Position numbers and translations under genes: made by a program
In this document: positions 11,266-22,917 of the stretch, piece by piece
Numbering within the stretch: position 1 is the stretch's first letter
How the letters are laid out: each line of letters starts with the position of its first letter
NCBI GenBank assembly: GCA_019787685.1
Contig: JAHNUO010000009.1
Location: 1,364,001 to 1,428,000, forward strand
Source: Chiua virens
Lineage: Eukaryota; Basidiomycota; Agaricomycetes; Boletales; Boletaceae
Length of the DNA: 64,000 nt
Direction: 5' to 3'
Notes under the pieces: generated by a model
The model's database searches: none
What the model saw: the letters and a program-made list of their open reading frames with translations, nothing else
What the model was told of the DNA's origin: nothing

Positions 11266-12738
11266 CTACTCGCCGACATCAGCATCATCCTCCAGGCCAC
11301 CGTCTTCATCGTCCGTCTCCTCGTCAACAAAGATGTCCCCGTCGTCCACATTGTCCCCCTCGTGAAGAATACGCTGATAGTCATCCCACATAGCTTGAGC
11401 GATGCGATCACGGAATGAACGTGCTACATGTGTGCGCTCATCGTCTTCAGCTCCACCCTCCCCATCCCCTCCGTCCCCTCCAACTTCTGAGTCCCGTGAG
11501 CTCGACCAGGAAGGCCCTCCGATATCATCCTCAAACGTGTGATCTCTGTCCCCTTCAAGAGCGTCTTCCAGATTGTGGATGCGAATGAAATTATGGATAG
11601 TGCCAAGTGCCGCGGGAATGCGGGCTTGGACATCCATACGGTACTCGGGGGAAAGTAGAAGAATCCGGAATCGATGCTTGAGTACGCCGAAGATATGTTC
11701 GATGACATTTCGTGCAGATGCGTGTCGAAGGTTGAATAATTCTTCTTTATTTGCTGGCCTATCAAAGTTGTACTAGTAGTTAGCAGCGTCATGATGATTT
11801 TGCGCTGACATAGTACATACCTCAGCTGTGCTCGACGCCACTCAGCTAGGTGATAGCGAACTCCCCGATATGGGACGAGCATCTCAGGACGCAGTGGAAA
11901 ACCAGCGTCTCCAAGAAAATATCTCCCATCCGGAACATACAAATCCTTTGAGCACGCGTCCTGGTAGATTCGTGCGTCTGTAGCCGATCCCTCCCACCCC
12001 GTTAGCGCATAGGTGAATAGCATTTCGAAGTCACATGCAAAAAGACAATTTTGAGAGACAAACCCTTTGCGATTCCGAAATGCTGCTCGGCATGATGCAG
12101 GGGGTGCCGCGTTGATGTGACTACCGTCTATAGCACTGATCGCACCCTTAAAGAAGGGCCAGAAGTGGGGGTTCGTACGGATCTTTGTGTGGATCTTGTC
12201 ATTGGCTGGCATGTGGACAAATTTTGTGTAGAATGGTGGGGACGAGAAGATAAAAAGCATTTTGCGGAAATACCTAGTGAATGGAGTGAGGGCCAGAGGG
12301 TTGGGGCAATAGAAATAATACTCACTGCGAGATCGTCTCATTTGACCTTTGAAAGCGCTCCCCGACATGCCTGATTGTCAAACCTGTAACACTCGAGTAG
12401 AGGAAGATGGCGAGTTGTTCTTCAAGCGATACGAACTTTGAGTTGCCATGTCCAATGGCCCGAAGCTCAGATACAAGTTTTGCAAAGACGTGCGCATGAA
12501 TTCCTAGTTCACACCGGATCCGTTCTGGATGGCCCACAAGCAGCTCTATAAGCCATGCTTCCCCAGTGAGCGCCGACGTATGATATGGTTCAGGCTGTTT
12601 CTTGGTGATCTTGCTTGATTCCAGTAAGGCTGTAGTAGCGCAGAGAGTAATGCTGAGGAGTAAAGTTGTGAAATGTATAATTCGCTGTCGGATCAGTGCT
12701 CGATGACACTCGATCTGTGTCTCAGAGTCAAAGTCCAT
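11266..12738 (-). CDS. PIF/Harbinger DDE transposase, copy 1
   Basis: Three minus-strand exons, 12326..12738, 11821..12273 and 11266..11758, give 452 residues with phases matching. The N-terminal helix-turn-helix region reads SLEEQLAIFLYSSVTGLTIRHVGERF with SNETIS. The nuclease core shows all three acidic residues in context: AISAIDGSHI, YFLGDAGFPL and ARNVIEHIFGVLKHRF. That is the DDE_Tnp_4/plant transposase pattern of this superfamily. The C-terminal tail is very acidic. I chose the ATG giving MDFDSETQ; a longer frame lacks an ATG. It cuts and pastes elements carrying the matching TIRs, and both copies in this window do. Confidence 0.92.
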
Positions 12739-13059
12739 TGGCGTAGTGGTCGTCCTGATAAGGTTCAGTATGGACAATGCCGCACGGCACAAATGATTGA
12801 AACTCAGACATCGGGATTCTCACAACGAACTTTGCAGTTTTGGGGTTTCCGAACGGGCTCTTAGGCATGACAGGAACCAAAAATTTCGTCATTCCTGGCC
12901 AGTGTGATGCATGACAGACAAATTGAGTGAAATACTACAGTATTAATCTGCAGTCGCTCGTTTGACCTTCTCCCATGCTTGGCACCTCTGTCTCCGAGTC
13001 GCTCATTTAACTTGGAGTTATTAGGCAGCTGCATGGGTATGGGTATTATCTAAAATGGA

Positions 13060-14040
13060 TAAGCCGTCGCACCGTCGTCGCGTCGCGTTTGTCTTTCCAC
13101 TGATGTGACGACTCACCCCTCCTACACCTTGCCCTTCACCTTTCCATGCCACCCCACCTGACGACGAAACGCAATGATGACACGCAACCGTGGCGAGGCC
13201 ACGACACGACGTGACGACCGACTCAATACCTAGCTACACGGTCTACACCTCACCCTCACCCACCTCTTCCCTGGGCCATACCTCACCCCTCCTACACCTT
13301 CCAAGTTGCCCTCTCCTTCCGTGCCACACACCTGACAACAACACCCAATGGCGATTCGGAGAACGACTCGGAGGGGGCAACACGACGTGACGACGACGCG
13401 ACAATGTGTCGCATCGTCCACACGTTGTGCTCGTCCCCTCCCCTCTACACCTCTACACCTCGTCCTCCCACAACTTGTACCCCTTCCCACACCTCACCCC
13501 CTAGGCCCTTCGTGCTACTTTGACACGAGGATGATGCCACAACGTGCCGCGACGACGATGCAGTACGTTGTTGCATCGTCAACGTGTCTCACCCTCCCTG
13601 CATTCACCCTCCCTCCTTCACCTTTCTTTGTGCCACTACACCCAATGTGACGGACGACATGACGACGGTGACGACTCCCTCCCTCCTTTTCTCCTCTCCC
13701 TCTCCTCTCACCCCGGACACGACAGACGACACCACGACCGTGGCATGACGCGACACAACGACACGACGCGACATGCCGCGACGACACGGTGTGGCGTATC
13801 ACAATGACCTCCTCTCCTTCTCTCCCCTCCCTCTCCCCTCCCTCTCTCCCCTCCTTGCCTCTTTCACGTCAACAACCTCACCTGACGACGACACGACGTG
13901 ACGACCATGCGACAATGTGTCGCATCGTCCACGCGTCGTGCTCATCTCCTTTGCATGTCGATTCACCCCTGGCCCATGCCACTGCCAGCTCGCCGCGACA
14001 CGATAATGGCTCGGACACCGTGACGACGACGACATGACAC
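13060..14040. repeat. C-rich low-complexity tract with degenerate CGACACGACGTGACGA units
   Basis: About 1 kb alternates runs of CCCTCC/CTACACCTC with blocks of CGACACGACGTGACGACG. A longer block, CGACAATGTGTCGCATCGTCCAC, recurs near 13400 and 13907 (each shown here only in part by its key words), so the tract is an imperfect minisatellite-like duplication. The plus strand is pyrimidine-rich. Long open frames on both strands come from the biased composition and show no domain. The flanks 12864-13059 and 14041-14380 hold nothing I recognise. Confidence 0.6.
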
Positions 14041-14380
14041 GACGCGATGGGAACGATCGCGGCGTGTCATTTCATCGGTCGTGTGCCTTGTCGTCCTCGT
14101 CCCCACTTCTCCTGCTCTCTCCGCTGGCAACCCGCAGGTCAAGCCGCACTCGCGCTCACACCCGTCCCCGTTCCCATGGGTCTGCACCGGGGGTACACCC
14201 GTGCAGTTGCCTACTCGTATCCCATTATGTGCAAATACATGGTATAATAAACATGAAAATCTATCGTCCTACGCTGCAACTTGAAATCATCGAAACATCG
14301 ACCTGTCAAATTGTGAATGACCGTGATTCGTCGGATTAGATTTAAAAACAACTTGAACAATGGAGCTTACCGAACCGCGA

Positions 14381-15952
14381 CTATGCAGTAAGAGCCACAT
14401 GGATGTTTGGCCTGTGGATCCCATGCATTGCCATTCTATCCAGGAGGAACGTGATCGGTGTCGCATAGGTGATGTCGCAGGAAGGCCTGAAGACAGCGTC
14501 ACCCCGGGTACCACCAGTGAGGAGGCCGCCGATTCGTCCGCGACCGTCGACAACAATTGATCCAGAGTCACCCGCAGACGAGAACCCGCTTGATTTGGAG
14601 TCGTATGGGGGGATCGCCCACTCCCAAGAAAACTCCTCGCCAGGATTATTGCTGAAATAGTACCGTGTGACTGACCGTATATTGTTCCCGCGGCCAAAGG
14701 TGAGGCCGGTGGTGAGGCCACGTTTGAGAACGACCATGTTATGTTCATTGTCGATATCGAGGTCTGTCGGGTAAGCAAGTTCATTCTCCGGAATAGTTCC
14801 TCGAAGGTGCAAGAGTCGGTCGGGGGGGAATTTAAATGAATGTCGATTTGCTGTGTTGGGGTACATTTTCAATGTAATCTCCTCAGGTGTGAGTTCGACA
14901 CCAAGGTCAATAGCATTACCCACGAAGTTGTGGGTATTAACTTTGGAAGAGTCTACCTCGATTACGGCCCAATCTTCTGTGTAACCGTGATTGCGACCAT
15001 TGGAAGTTATCCCACATCGTATAGGTGGGGACACGATTACATGACCTAGAACCCGGTCCTTCAGATCGACCCATTTTTGCGAGAGAGTCTTCTCAAAATT
15101 CTCGAGTTCATGAATCGCGTTCTCAGGTGGTTTCTAACTGGGCCTGGGCCTCCTGGCGTGCTTGTCCTGCTCCTGGGCTGTCCCTTTGCTCAGCGACGCC
15201 AATTTGAATCCCTTATTCGCTGGGAAACCATCTTCTTGTCTCGAATTTCGCGCGAAATTAGTTCCTGGTACTGTTTGAACCCTGAATTTCCAAAAAGCAC
15301 AACATTGTGCCTTGGTTGGCTTGTGTTCTTATGTCGGTAATGGTTGTTATTCTTGTCAGGAGCAAATAGTACGTGCCGTGCTGTGATGAGTAGGAGCTTC
15401 TTGCCATTTCCACCCTCAGTTTGAATGAAAAGACCTGCTGTTCCCTGGACAGAAGGTATCAACTCGGTGCTGATGGGCAGGCCAAGGGTCGTCGTGAGGG
15501 GTTCAAGGACCTTGATCAGATGGTTCGAGTCTGATGGAAGAGGGGGGGTGGGTGCAAGGAGCTCAGGGCCAGAATTGGAGTCCAGGCAGACTTCCGACTC
15601 TCTAATCTCCACATCGACGTCCAGAATGTTGTGCTCGAAAAGGATCCGTTGGCATCCCAAAGCTAATTCAAGTCCTGAGTAACCAGACAGCGACTTGGAT
15701 CGCACTCCAATCCACAAGATGACCAGCATCACGGCAGAGGATTCTTCAGCATTTCCAATGCGGACAACATCCACACTGGTCCACTGTACTTTTACGCCTG
15801 TCCAGGAGTCTTATGATTTCAGTCGCCACCAGAGTTTCCCAGATTTTTGCAAGCCTGTGGTTACCAACAGGCCAGAGCTCCTTGATAGTGGGACACACCC
15901 ATGGTATGTTACTGGTTCGAGCCACAAGACATGGGACTGAAGGGAGATCCAT
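14381..15952 (-). pseudogene. trypsin-like serine protease-fold protein, frameshifted
   Basis: The minus strand encodes an N-terminal domain shared with the gene at 8685 (15952 down to about 15590), then a protease-like region. A catalytic triad is visible in order: His in LLITARHVLF (about 15357-15392), Asp in YTEDWAVIEVD (about 14955-14985), and Ser in AGDSGSIVV (14558-14572). A coiled segment with QEAQAQLETT and ENAIHELENFEKTL lies between His and Asp. The frame breaks near 15795 (LLDR then KVQWTS) and again between 15190 and 15100. A 95-nt GTTTCC...TTAG intron (about 15130-15226) could bypass the second break, but would discard the coiled text. So it is decayed, mis-sequenced or spliced in an unusual way. 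Confidence 0.65.
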
Positions 15953-17132
15953 GGTAGTAGCTGCGAGCCTCTGACTCAGATAGCGAAGATTGGGCTGGGA
16001 GAAACAAGGCAGGAGACCAGCGGGGAGAGGGGAAAAGGCTATAGTGAGAATGAGTGGTCCAAGTCTCTGACTCAGAATCGGAGAGATATGACAATAACTT
16101 GAAATTGTACCACATAAGAAAGGAGTACTAAGTGAGGCTAGAATCTAGTCCGAGTCAAGGCAGCAAAGGAAGTTCGACGCACGCCGCGCCACCTGTCCTT
16201 TAGTATGATGTCATGATGTCATACTACATCCGTTCAATTGATCACCACTCAGAATCACCACCTTGCAGGACTTACATTCAATGTGAGTAACAAAGCTGTT
16301 GCGACCACTTGGTTGCAGGATCCTAATTCGATAAGCCTGCATCCCTGACTCGATGCTCAGGCTGTCCCCTGTCCATGCAAGCCTTCTCGCACTCGACCTT
16401 GCAACACCACAGTCGCTACCCCCTTTGCTTGGCCTTGCAAGACGCACCTGACTTGACGCCAGGGCCATCGCCGGATTTTCAAGACTTCATGCACACGACC
16501 TCGTTTTCATCCTTGCACGTTAAAATTTCTCGGAGTACGATGGATACAATCTGTGTAGATTTTAGGAATTAATGACAAAAAGCAGGTGATTCAATACTCG
16601 GTGTGTCGCCTGCGGCAGTGATCCCCGCCGAGCTCAATGTTTGTGTAAACGTTTGCGAGCGATAATATTGGGGCATCTGGCTGTATTCGTATAACCAAGG
16701 AGGGGGTGCAAGGGACTGCTTCAAGCAGCTGAACTAGAACCATGTATTTGAACGTAATGGGATAGCAGTACCAGCACCAGAGAAAACGAAACGAAGATCG
16801 AGCGCCGAAGGCGGGTAGCAAGGCTAGGGGCAAGCTATCGGCATATGATGTGCAAAGGACGTTTAGCACAAGAAGCAATTAGCGGGGCAAGTCAAGGGAG
16901 ACCACGTCAAGGGTGTCCTGAATTCAAGTATGACTCCAAAGCAAACGAGCGAGACAGAGGTGCCAAGAATGGGAGAAGGTCAAGCAAGAGACTATCCTTG
17001 AGCGGAACAACGGATAGATGGGATCATTATAAACATGATAAATTACTCCGGAGGACGTGTCTGGTATCACGTTAACCGCGAAGAGAATCCCAAGAGAACG
17101 AATCAAGTGTGCGATCACTTCCAAGAGGGTCG
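15953..17132. other. intergenic, no supported gene
   Basis: The upstream flank of the protease-like gene and the downstream flank of the Pro-rich gene. Short frames (16211-16468 minus, 16591-16878 minus, 16845-17075 plus) show no domain or splice partner. Two related TCTGACTCAGA words occur near 15970 and 16065. Confidence 0.4.
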
Positions 17133-19583
17133 TCAAAAGTATCCCGGACCAGGTCGAGTGGGCATGGGAGGTAAAGGTGGTACAGGTGGAGGCACTTCGG
17201 AATTGTCCCAATAGCGGCTCCCATTGATCACAATTTCATCCCCACTTTCGTCCAACTCTCCATGGTCCAACAGGTACATCGTTCGTCTCCCAGCGGTCTT
17301 GTCATCGGAGGGGTACATAGACGCATCATCGTCTTCCACATCAACAAAACTCTTAGGAGCAACGTCGTCAACATCAGCGTCGTCGTCATCGCAAGTGGTG
17401 ACACTGCTACTGTCTCGATGAATAGGTGGCGAGTAGACGCTCGAGCTGTTGTCGCTTCTGTCCGAAATTTGGGACTGAAGATCTATCGCAGGTCCGCCGA
17501 ATGTAGACGAGATAGGTTGGCTATAGCTAGATTCGGACATGCTGGATGCGCTCGTCGTCGGACGGAGAAATTTTAGCTTATTCGACGAATCGCGAATGGC
17601 TGGTTCATCATAGCGTTCCGAAATTGACGATATATGGGACGACCGTACCGATGGTCCGGATGATGATCCGGAGAGCGTAGCTGTGCTAGGTGAAGGACTC
17701 TTGGACATTGGCGCTGACAGAACTTCTGACAATGGCACAGAGGATACGGACGAAAGATGTTCATGGAACTTTGAAGGCGTCGACATTGGGGTACGTGGAC
17801 GTGTGGTTGCAGATAGGAATGGCGACGGAGGTAACGGCGCATCAGGTGGGGGGCGTCGTGGAGATGGAGGCGGGCCATGCTGAATCTTCCGTTGCAGGAA
17901 GGCGGGTGCACTTCCTATCCCACCTGAAAGCGCTGTTGCAGATCGTTTCGCGATGACTACTTTACCGTTGAATTGTGAACTCTCGGAGCCAGGTAACGAC
18001 CTAGGGGAGAGAATAGGTCTAAACGGAGATGCAGTTCTACGCGGAGTCAATGGCTGCGTCGATCCCGAAGTTGTAGGGGCAACAGGGATCGGACGTGCAG
18101 GGGAACCCCTTCTGGATTGCATAGTTGGCGTCATTGGCAACTGCCCGTTAATTGAAAGTGACGGCGATGGTGGAGGTTGAGGGAGAGGGAGAGTAGGTGG
18201 AGGAGCTGGCGGAGGGATGCTGAGGTGCTGTCTCGAGGAGGAAGCCGTGAGTTGCTTCGAGATTGATCCTGTGCCTGACACATGTCGCATCGACGATACT
18301 GTAGCAGGAAACGAGGCAGTTGAGAGAGGTGTACCCGGGACGGACAGTGGGAGAGGGACAGTAGCAGGTGGGGTCAGCAAAAGGGGAATTGATGCTGACG
18401 TGGTTGGTGATGACGCGGGGCGCTGAGGTGCGGACAAGTGATCCGGCCGTTGCAAAGGCGCGGGTCTCGCATGAGCAGGCGGCGGGCTGTTGCTTACACG
18501 CCGTCTCGGAGGGGAAACAGGTGGATTTGTTAAATTCAGCGATAGAGGAGAGAACCCAGATCGAGTCGGTGATGAGGGCACCGCACGACGTTCTAGGGGT
18601 TTCGGACTCGACGGCCTCGGGAGAGTTGGGAGTGCAGGTACTGGGGGTATACTAACGTCATCGTCATCGTCACTTGCAGACCTTTTTGGACGTCTTCGGA
18701 AGAAAGCCATTGCACGAGATTTGACCTTGCCGGACGACTTTCCTTGGGATTTGCTCGAAGACGCAGAAATATAGCCACCATCCGAGGCGTATTCTGTATC
18801 CTTCTCGCTCGATTTATCGGGGGTTTTGGGTCTCCAGCCCTTCTTTCCCTTCGGTTTATCCTTGCCCTTGCTAACTTTCACTTTTGAAAGATACTGGCCT
18901 TCGCTGGTATAACCGGAATCGCCACATGCCAACTCAGGAGTTTCATGGTTAGGATCACGGCGGAAACTCTCATCCTGACTATGTGAGCGTTCCGTGTCTT
19001 TAGGGGGCTTCCCGACGGAGTTATCCTTGTTTTCCCCATGATGTATTCCGTAAGGGGATAGCGCAAAGGGGGAGAACAACTGTAGCTGATCCGAGGAAAA
19101 GTCACTGAAGTGCACATGGGGGGACTCTGTGAGACTTGGCTTGTGCGTGTGTATCTGGATAGTGGCGATGGCCGCACTAGGAGCATTGTTTGCCGGTGAA
19201 TGAAAGGAGGATGCATCAGACATGGAATTTGAACCTGAAGTGAAAGCAGGGGTTACGTCCTGAGAAATGATGTTGGCATGAGCGGATGTGTAGTTAAGTA
19301 ACAGGAGTGGAATGTAATGGGGAATACACACCTCCGTTACATCCAGAGCTGATTCTGAGTGAGTTTCGGACTTTTCTCCGGTAATTAGCTCGGGCTGGAG
19401 ATCCTCCGGTTCCTCGGAGACAGGGTTATTGAAAATCCAATCTGCTACGGTCGAATTCTGGCCAAAACCGAGTTCAAGAGCGGTCTCGAGGACAGAAGCT
19501 CGAACGACATTTGAGCTGCGCTGCGAGTCGCCGAATTTGACCCTAGTAGGGCGACGACGGACTTGTGGAGATTCTAATGCCAT
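17133..19583 (-). CDS. large Pro/Ser-rich, largely disordered protein
   Basis: Two minus-strand exons, 19332..19583 and 17133..19259, give 792 residues. The 72-nt GTGTGT...TCTCAG intron is a multiple of three and open, so an unspliced frame also exists, but its hydrophobic insert (IPLLLLNYTS) breaks an acidic segment. The ATG giving MALESPQVRRRPTRVKF is preferred over the upstream Met. The sequence has Pro-rich SH3/WW-type ligands (PPRRR, PPPSPRRPPP), Ser runs, two SGYTSEGQYLSK / DGGYISASS repeats, a basic patch (FFRRRPKRS) followed by DDDDD, and an acidic C-terminus ending PPPVPPLPPMP. It may be a cortical or polarity scaffold. That is a guess from composition only. Confidence 0.7.
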   Translation of the reverse strand: MALESPQVRRRPTRVKFGDSQRSSNVVRASVLETALELGFGQNSTVADWIFNNPVSEEPEDLQPELITGEKSETHSESALDVTEVCIPHYIPLLLLNYTSAHANIISQDVTPAFTSGSNSMSDASSFHSPANNAPSAAIATIQIHTHKPSLTESPHVHFSDFSSDQLQLFSPFALSPYGIHHGENKDNSVGKPPKDTERSHSQDESFRRDPNHETPELACGDSGYTSEGQYLSKVKVSKGKDKPKGKKGWRPKTPDKSSEKDTEYASDGGYISASSSKSQGKSSGKVKSRAMAFFRRRPKRSASDDDDDVSIPPVPALPTLPRPSSPKPLERRAVPSSPTRSGFSPLSLNLTNPPVSPPRRRVSNSPPPAHARPAPLQRPDHLSAPQRPASSPTTSASIPLLLTPPATVPLPLSVPGTPLSTASFPATVSSMRHVSGTGSISKQLTASSSRQHLSIPPPAPPPTLPLPQPPPSPSLSINGQLPMTPTMQSRRGSPARPIPVAPTTSGSTQPLTPRRTASPFRPILSPRSLPGSESSQFNGKVVIAKRSATALSGGIGSAPAFLQRKIQHGPPPSPRRPPPDAPLPPSPFLSATTRPRTPMSTPSKFHEHLSSVSSVPLSEVLSAPMSKSPSPSTATLSGSSSGPSVRSSHISSISERYDEPAIRDSSNKLKFLRPTTSASSMSESSYSQPISSTFGGPAIDLQSQISDRSDNSSSVYSPPIHRDSSSVTTCDDDDADVDDVAPKSFVDVEDDDASMYPSDDKTAGRRTMYLLDHGELDESGDEIVINGSRYWDNSEVPPPVPPLPPMPTRPGPGYF

Positions 19584-20398
19584 GAGGTGGGAAATTGAAA
19601 CGAAAAGGAGCGAGGGACTAGGGAAAGAATCGAGTGATGGGCCCGTAAGGAAGTGTGTTTCGTGATGATCGAAATGAGATTGGTCAAAGATATGATGGCT
19701 GGAGAAAGACAAAATCCATTTGGCGTCTAGTTGCGCGAAGGCTCTGAAAAAGAAGAGCGGATACTGCGGGGGAAAGTTGTTTCACCGTTGGGCCACTGAC
19801 ACTGACAGGTGGCTTGAAAAAAACAAAACAGATTTGACGGCGCTAATATAAACAAAGTTGGAAATGAACCACAAAGAAAGAACAAGACTCACAACTGCGA
19901 CACGCTGAAAGGGTGAGGATGAGGTGCAAAAGGTAAAGCAAAATGCGGCGCAAGCAAGTCACTCAAAAAATGTTTGGCATTTACCAATTGGGGATAGATA
20001 ATATCAAGTACCGGTCCCTGGCTACTACTATACACTAACGATATTCAAGCCAGGTCCAGGGCACACTGAACAAGCAGTGCGAGAACAGTCCATCATGATT
20101 GACATGACGAGAAGCAATCGTTTATGTCCGCACTCAATGATCGGGTCCGTTCAAACTGCACTTGTAAGTGAGACTCTTCCATCCACCAGTGCATTGCCAT
20201 GGATACTCCTGAAGTTGAGCTCACTGAAGATCCCCAAGGCTTTCTCTCATCGATGCTTTGTCAAGCAGATTTCAGCGAAACATGTTTTACGTTAAAAGTT
20301 CAGACGACCCTGAGTCATTCAGTGGCCGCACACGGGACAGTTTTAAGACGCTAACGGGGCTCGACTCCAACCTTCAGTAATGTGTAACTTTGAACCCC
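19584..20398. other. intergenic, divergent promoter region
   Basis: About 815 bp between the divergent Pro-rich gene and the transporter. No repeat, RNA or clear TATA element was recognised. Confidence 0.4.
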
Positions 20399-22576
20399 AT
20401 GACAACCTCGCCTCCACGATCAGAGGGAACAGTCCCACCAAGTTCTGTTTCTTCCACGAGCAAGCCGTCCGCTACGCTCAGAACGGCTGGGTTCTTTCTC
20501 GCACAGTTCGTCCGCAAATTTGGGGCCGGAATTTGCCAGGACATCAGCGCTCGCGCCCCTTGGTACCTGAGTGATTGGACCGACGCTTGGAATTACAGAG
20601 TCTTTCCAGCCACCACTCTGATATTTTTGCAAAGTATGCTTCTTGTCCTTAATGTGCCTTACTTGGTACTCACCTGATTCGTCATGGAGCGTCCTACCTG
20701 GCATCGCCTTTTCTCTGGATCTCATAGAAACCACCCAACAATATGGCGTCACGGAAGTATTGATATCATCATTCATGGTTGCATTCATAATTTCCGTCAT
20801 TGGTGCCCAACCCCTCACCATCGCCGGAGTCACTGGTCTGTGCTATCCGTTGTTGATTCACCGCCTAAACTGATCTCCGATCGAGATCGCTTGGCGACTT
20901 GATTCGGATATGATACCACCCAGGTCCTATCACTGTTTTCAACAAGACGATTTACGACATCACCCAGAAACAAATCAACCCACCCAATTACCTTTGGTTT
21001 GTCGGTTGGGTATACCTTTGGGCTGCTATAATTCATTGGATCACTGCCGCGCTCAATTGTGAGTGTATTGGGCCCAATTTAAATCTAAGTTAGAAACTCA
21101 TACAGAAAATAGGGTGCAACTTTTTGAGATATGTCACCCTCTTTTCCTGTGATACGTTTGGATTCTACGTTTCGTGGGTCTACCTTCAATACGGTGTACA
21201 GGTCATCACTCGCCAGTTTAGCGATGGTACCGACGGCGCGTTCGTTGCCATTGTATTGGCACTTCTCATGGTCGCCACCTCCTTCCTTTTCCAAGCACTC
21301 TCAAGGATGGCGTATTTTCATAGAGTGGCCCGTCGTTTCCTTTCCGACTATGGCATGCCTATATCTCTCTTTGCTGCTTCTGGAATGGCATATTGGGGTC
21401 GATTTCACTCTGCTCACGGAACCACTCTTCCGGTGGGTGGCGCTTTCCAGGCTGCGAATGGACGGCCATGGTTGGTTAGATTCTGGGAACTCGATGGAAA
21501 ATGGGTGGGCATCGCTCTCCCTTTTGGCGTTGTGTTGTGGATCTTATTCTTCTTTGACCACAATGTCTCCGTACGTTCACTGGTCTTTTCTCTGCCTTCA
21601 TGAATGTGTTGAACATTATCCTAGTCTCTGATAGCGCAAGGCTCTCGGTTTCCATTGCGCAAGCCTCCGGGTTTTCACTACGACTTTTTCCTCCTAGGAA
21701 TTACGACCTTTATTGCTGGTTTAATCGGCGTTCCCGCTCCGAATGGACTGATCCCCCAGGCACCCATCCACACTAATTCTCTCGTAGTCATGGGACACCA
21801 ACCCAAGAAATCCGACCAAGAGAATCGAACACGGACCTCAGGAGGTAGTCTTGTCATTCGCAATTGTTCAGAAGAGAAACAATCCGAGAATAGCACCACA
21901 GTTCCAAGAGAAGTTCCTGTGGCCGTGGTCGAGCAGCGGGTCTCGAATCTCGCCCAAGGCGTACTCTGTCTCGTCCTTCTCACGGGACCGTTCTTACACC
22001 TCCTCAATCTCATCCCAAGAGGCGTGCTCGCAGGGCTCTTGTGAGATCTTTGCCTCTCCTTGTTCATTCCTCGTGCATGGCTGAGCACGTATGGCAGCTG
22101 GTACATGGGTATAGACGCCCTCCTGGGGAATGGGATCACCCTCAAGTTGCTCTACCTCGTTCAAGACAAATCGTTGACCCCTCCCGACGAACCCCTTCGC
22201 AAGGTCCGCACATCACGTCTGATCTTGTTCGTTCTCGTCCAGCTCGTCGGGTTCGGTGCCACATTTGCGATCACACAGACAGTAGGTACGTATGGGAGTC
22301 CGATCATCCCTGCTCTCAGTCGTCACCGCGTCACCCCTGAATAAGTGTTCTCACTGACTGACATTTAGCTGCGATCGGATTTCCGGTCGTGATCCTGTTG
22401 CTTGTGCCCCTTCGGACGCACGTCATTCCCAAACTGCCTTTCACGGCCGAAGAGTTGACCATTCTCGATGGTCCGACGGCTTCTCCTTTTGTGAGTTTCA
22501 TCTCCGTCAATATTTGACTGGGCTCTCACGGTCATGTCGTCTATAGACCATGGAATCAGTGGGTGGTTCTCTCTGA
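20399..22576 (+). CDS. BOR1-like borate/bicarbonate transporter, one frameshift
   Basis: Eight exons fit the anion-exchanger (SLC4/BOR1) family: 20399..20633, 20690..20835, 20924..21058, 21113..21570, 21625..22040, 22098..22285, 22369..22490 and 22547..22576. Family segments appear in order: GAGICQDISARAPWY, GAQPLTIAGVTGPITVF, FVGWVYLWAAIIHW, FLFQALSRMAYF, DYGMPISLFAASGMAYW, GLIGVPAPNGLIPQAP, GVLAGLFWYMG and THVIPKLPFTAEE. These give roughly ten or more membrane spans. In fungi the family exports borate and sits in the plasma or vacuolar membrane. The first junction is one base out of phase: a T5 run at 20623-20627 would need one more T to join IFFAN to VLPGIAF. The rest is intact. Confidence 0.88.
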
Positions 22577-22796
22577 TGCGGGTGCGGTGTTAGTCGGACA
22601 GGTACAGAGCGATGTTTCTAATCAATTAGTAAAAAGTATACATTGCCTGGTTGAAATGATGTGCATAAGGTGTCATTGGTTGACCCGGAGCTAGCTGGTA
22701 GGTATTATGTGCTACGTACGTTTGATGGGCGACGTGCACACGAATGGAAGAAAAAAGGGCCTGGAGGTCAGGTCAATGATTACATACTTATGTCCG

Positions 22797-22917
22797 TCGG
22801 GCCCGGGTACACCTCTCAACCGCCCCGTTTCCTGCTAGCTTCAGTATCGTCGACGCGACATGTGTCAGGCACAGGATCAATCTCGAAGTAACTCACGGCT
22901 TCCTCCTCGAGACTGCA
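22797..22917 (+). repeat. inverted duplicate fragment of the Pro/Ser-rich gene
   Basis: About 120 bp here closely match the reverse complement of about 18222-18347, inside exon 2 of the Pro/Ser-rich gene. The shared peptide is RHVSGTGSISK. Differences are scattered substitutions and short indels (for example AGCTTC inserted before AGTATCGTC). The fragment sits 220 bp beyond the transporter's stop and has no other part of the gene, so it is a dispersed dead fragment. Confidence 0.75.

Larger units (their letters stand above)
9635..12860 (+). mobile_element. PIF/Harbinger DNA transposon, copy 1, complete
   Basis: Left end GAGCCCGTTTGGAAAC and right end read inward GAGCCCGTTCGGAAAC form TIRs of about 16 bp. 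They are flanked by TTA at 9632-9634 and 12861-12863, the 3-bp target duplication expected for this superfamily. The 3,226-bp body holds the standard two genes transcribed convergently: a SANT/Myb-like protein (plus) and a DDE transposase (minus). Both read through without a lesion, so the copy could be autonomous. A second copy at 36399-54240 shares the layout with an exact offset of 41,380 bp over its right part. Confidence 0.93.

Noticed and set aside
13230..13802. Open frames of 80-100 codons on both strands
   Set aside because: They arise from the C-rich repeat tract; composition only, with no start context or domain.
19260..19331. Reading the Pro/Ser-rich gene as one uninterrupted exon
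   Set aside because: The 72-nt segment is a GTGTGT...CAG intron that happens to be open and in frame; its hydrophobic peptide does not fit the flanks.
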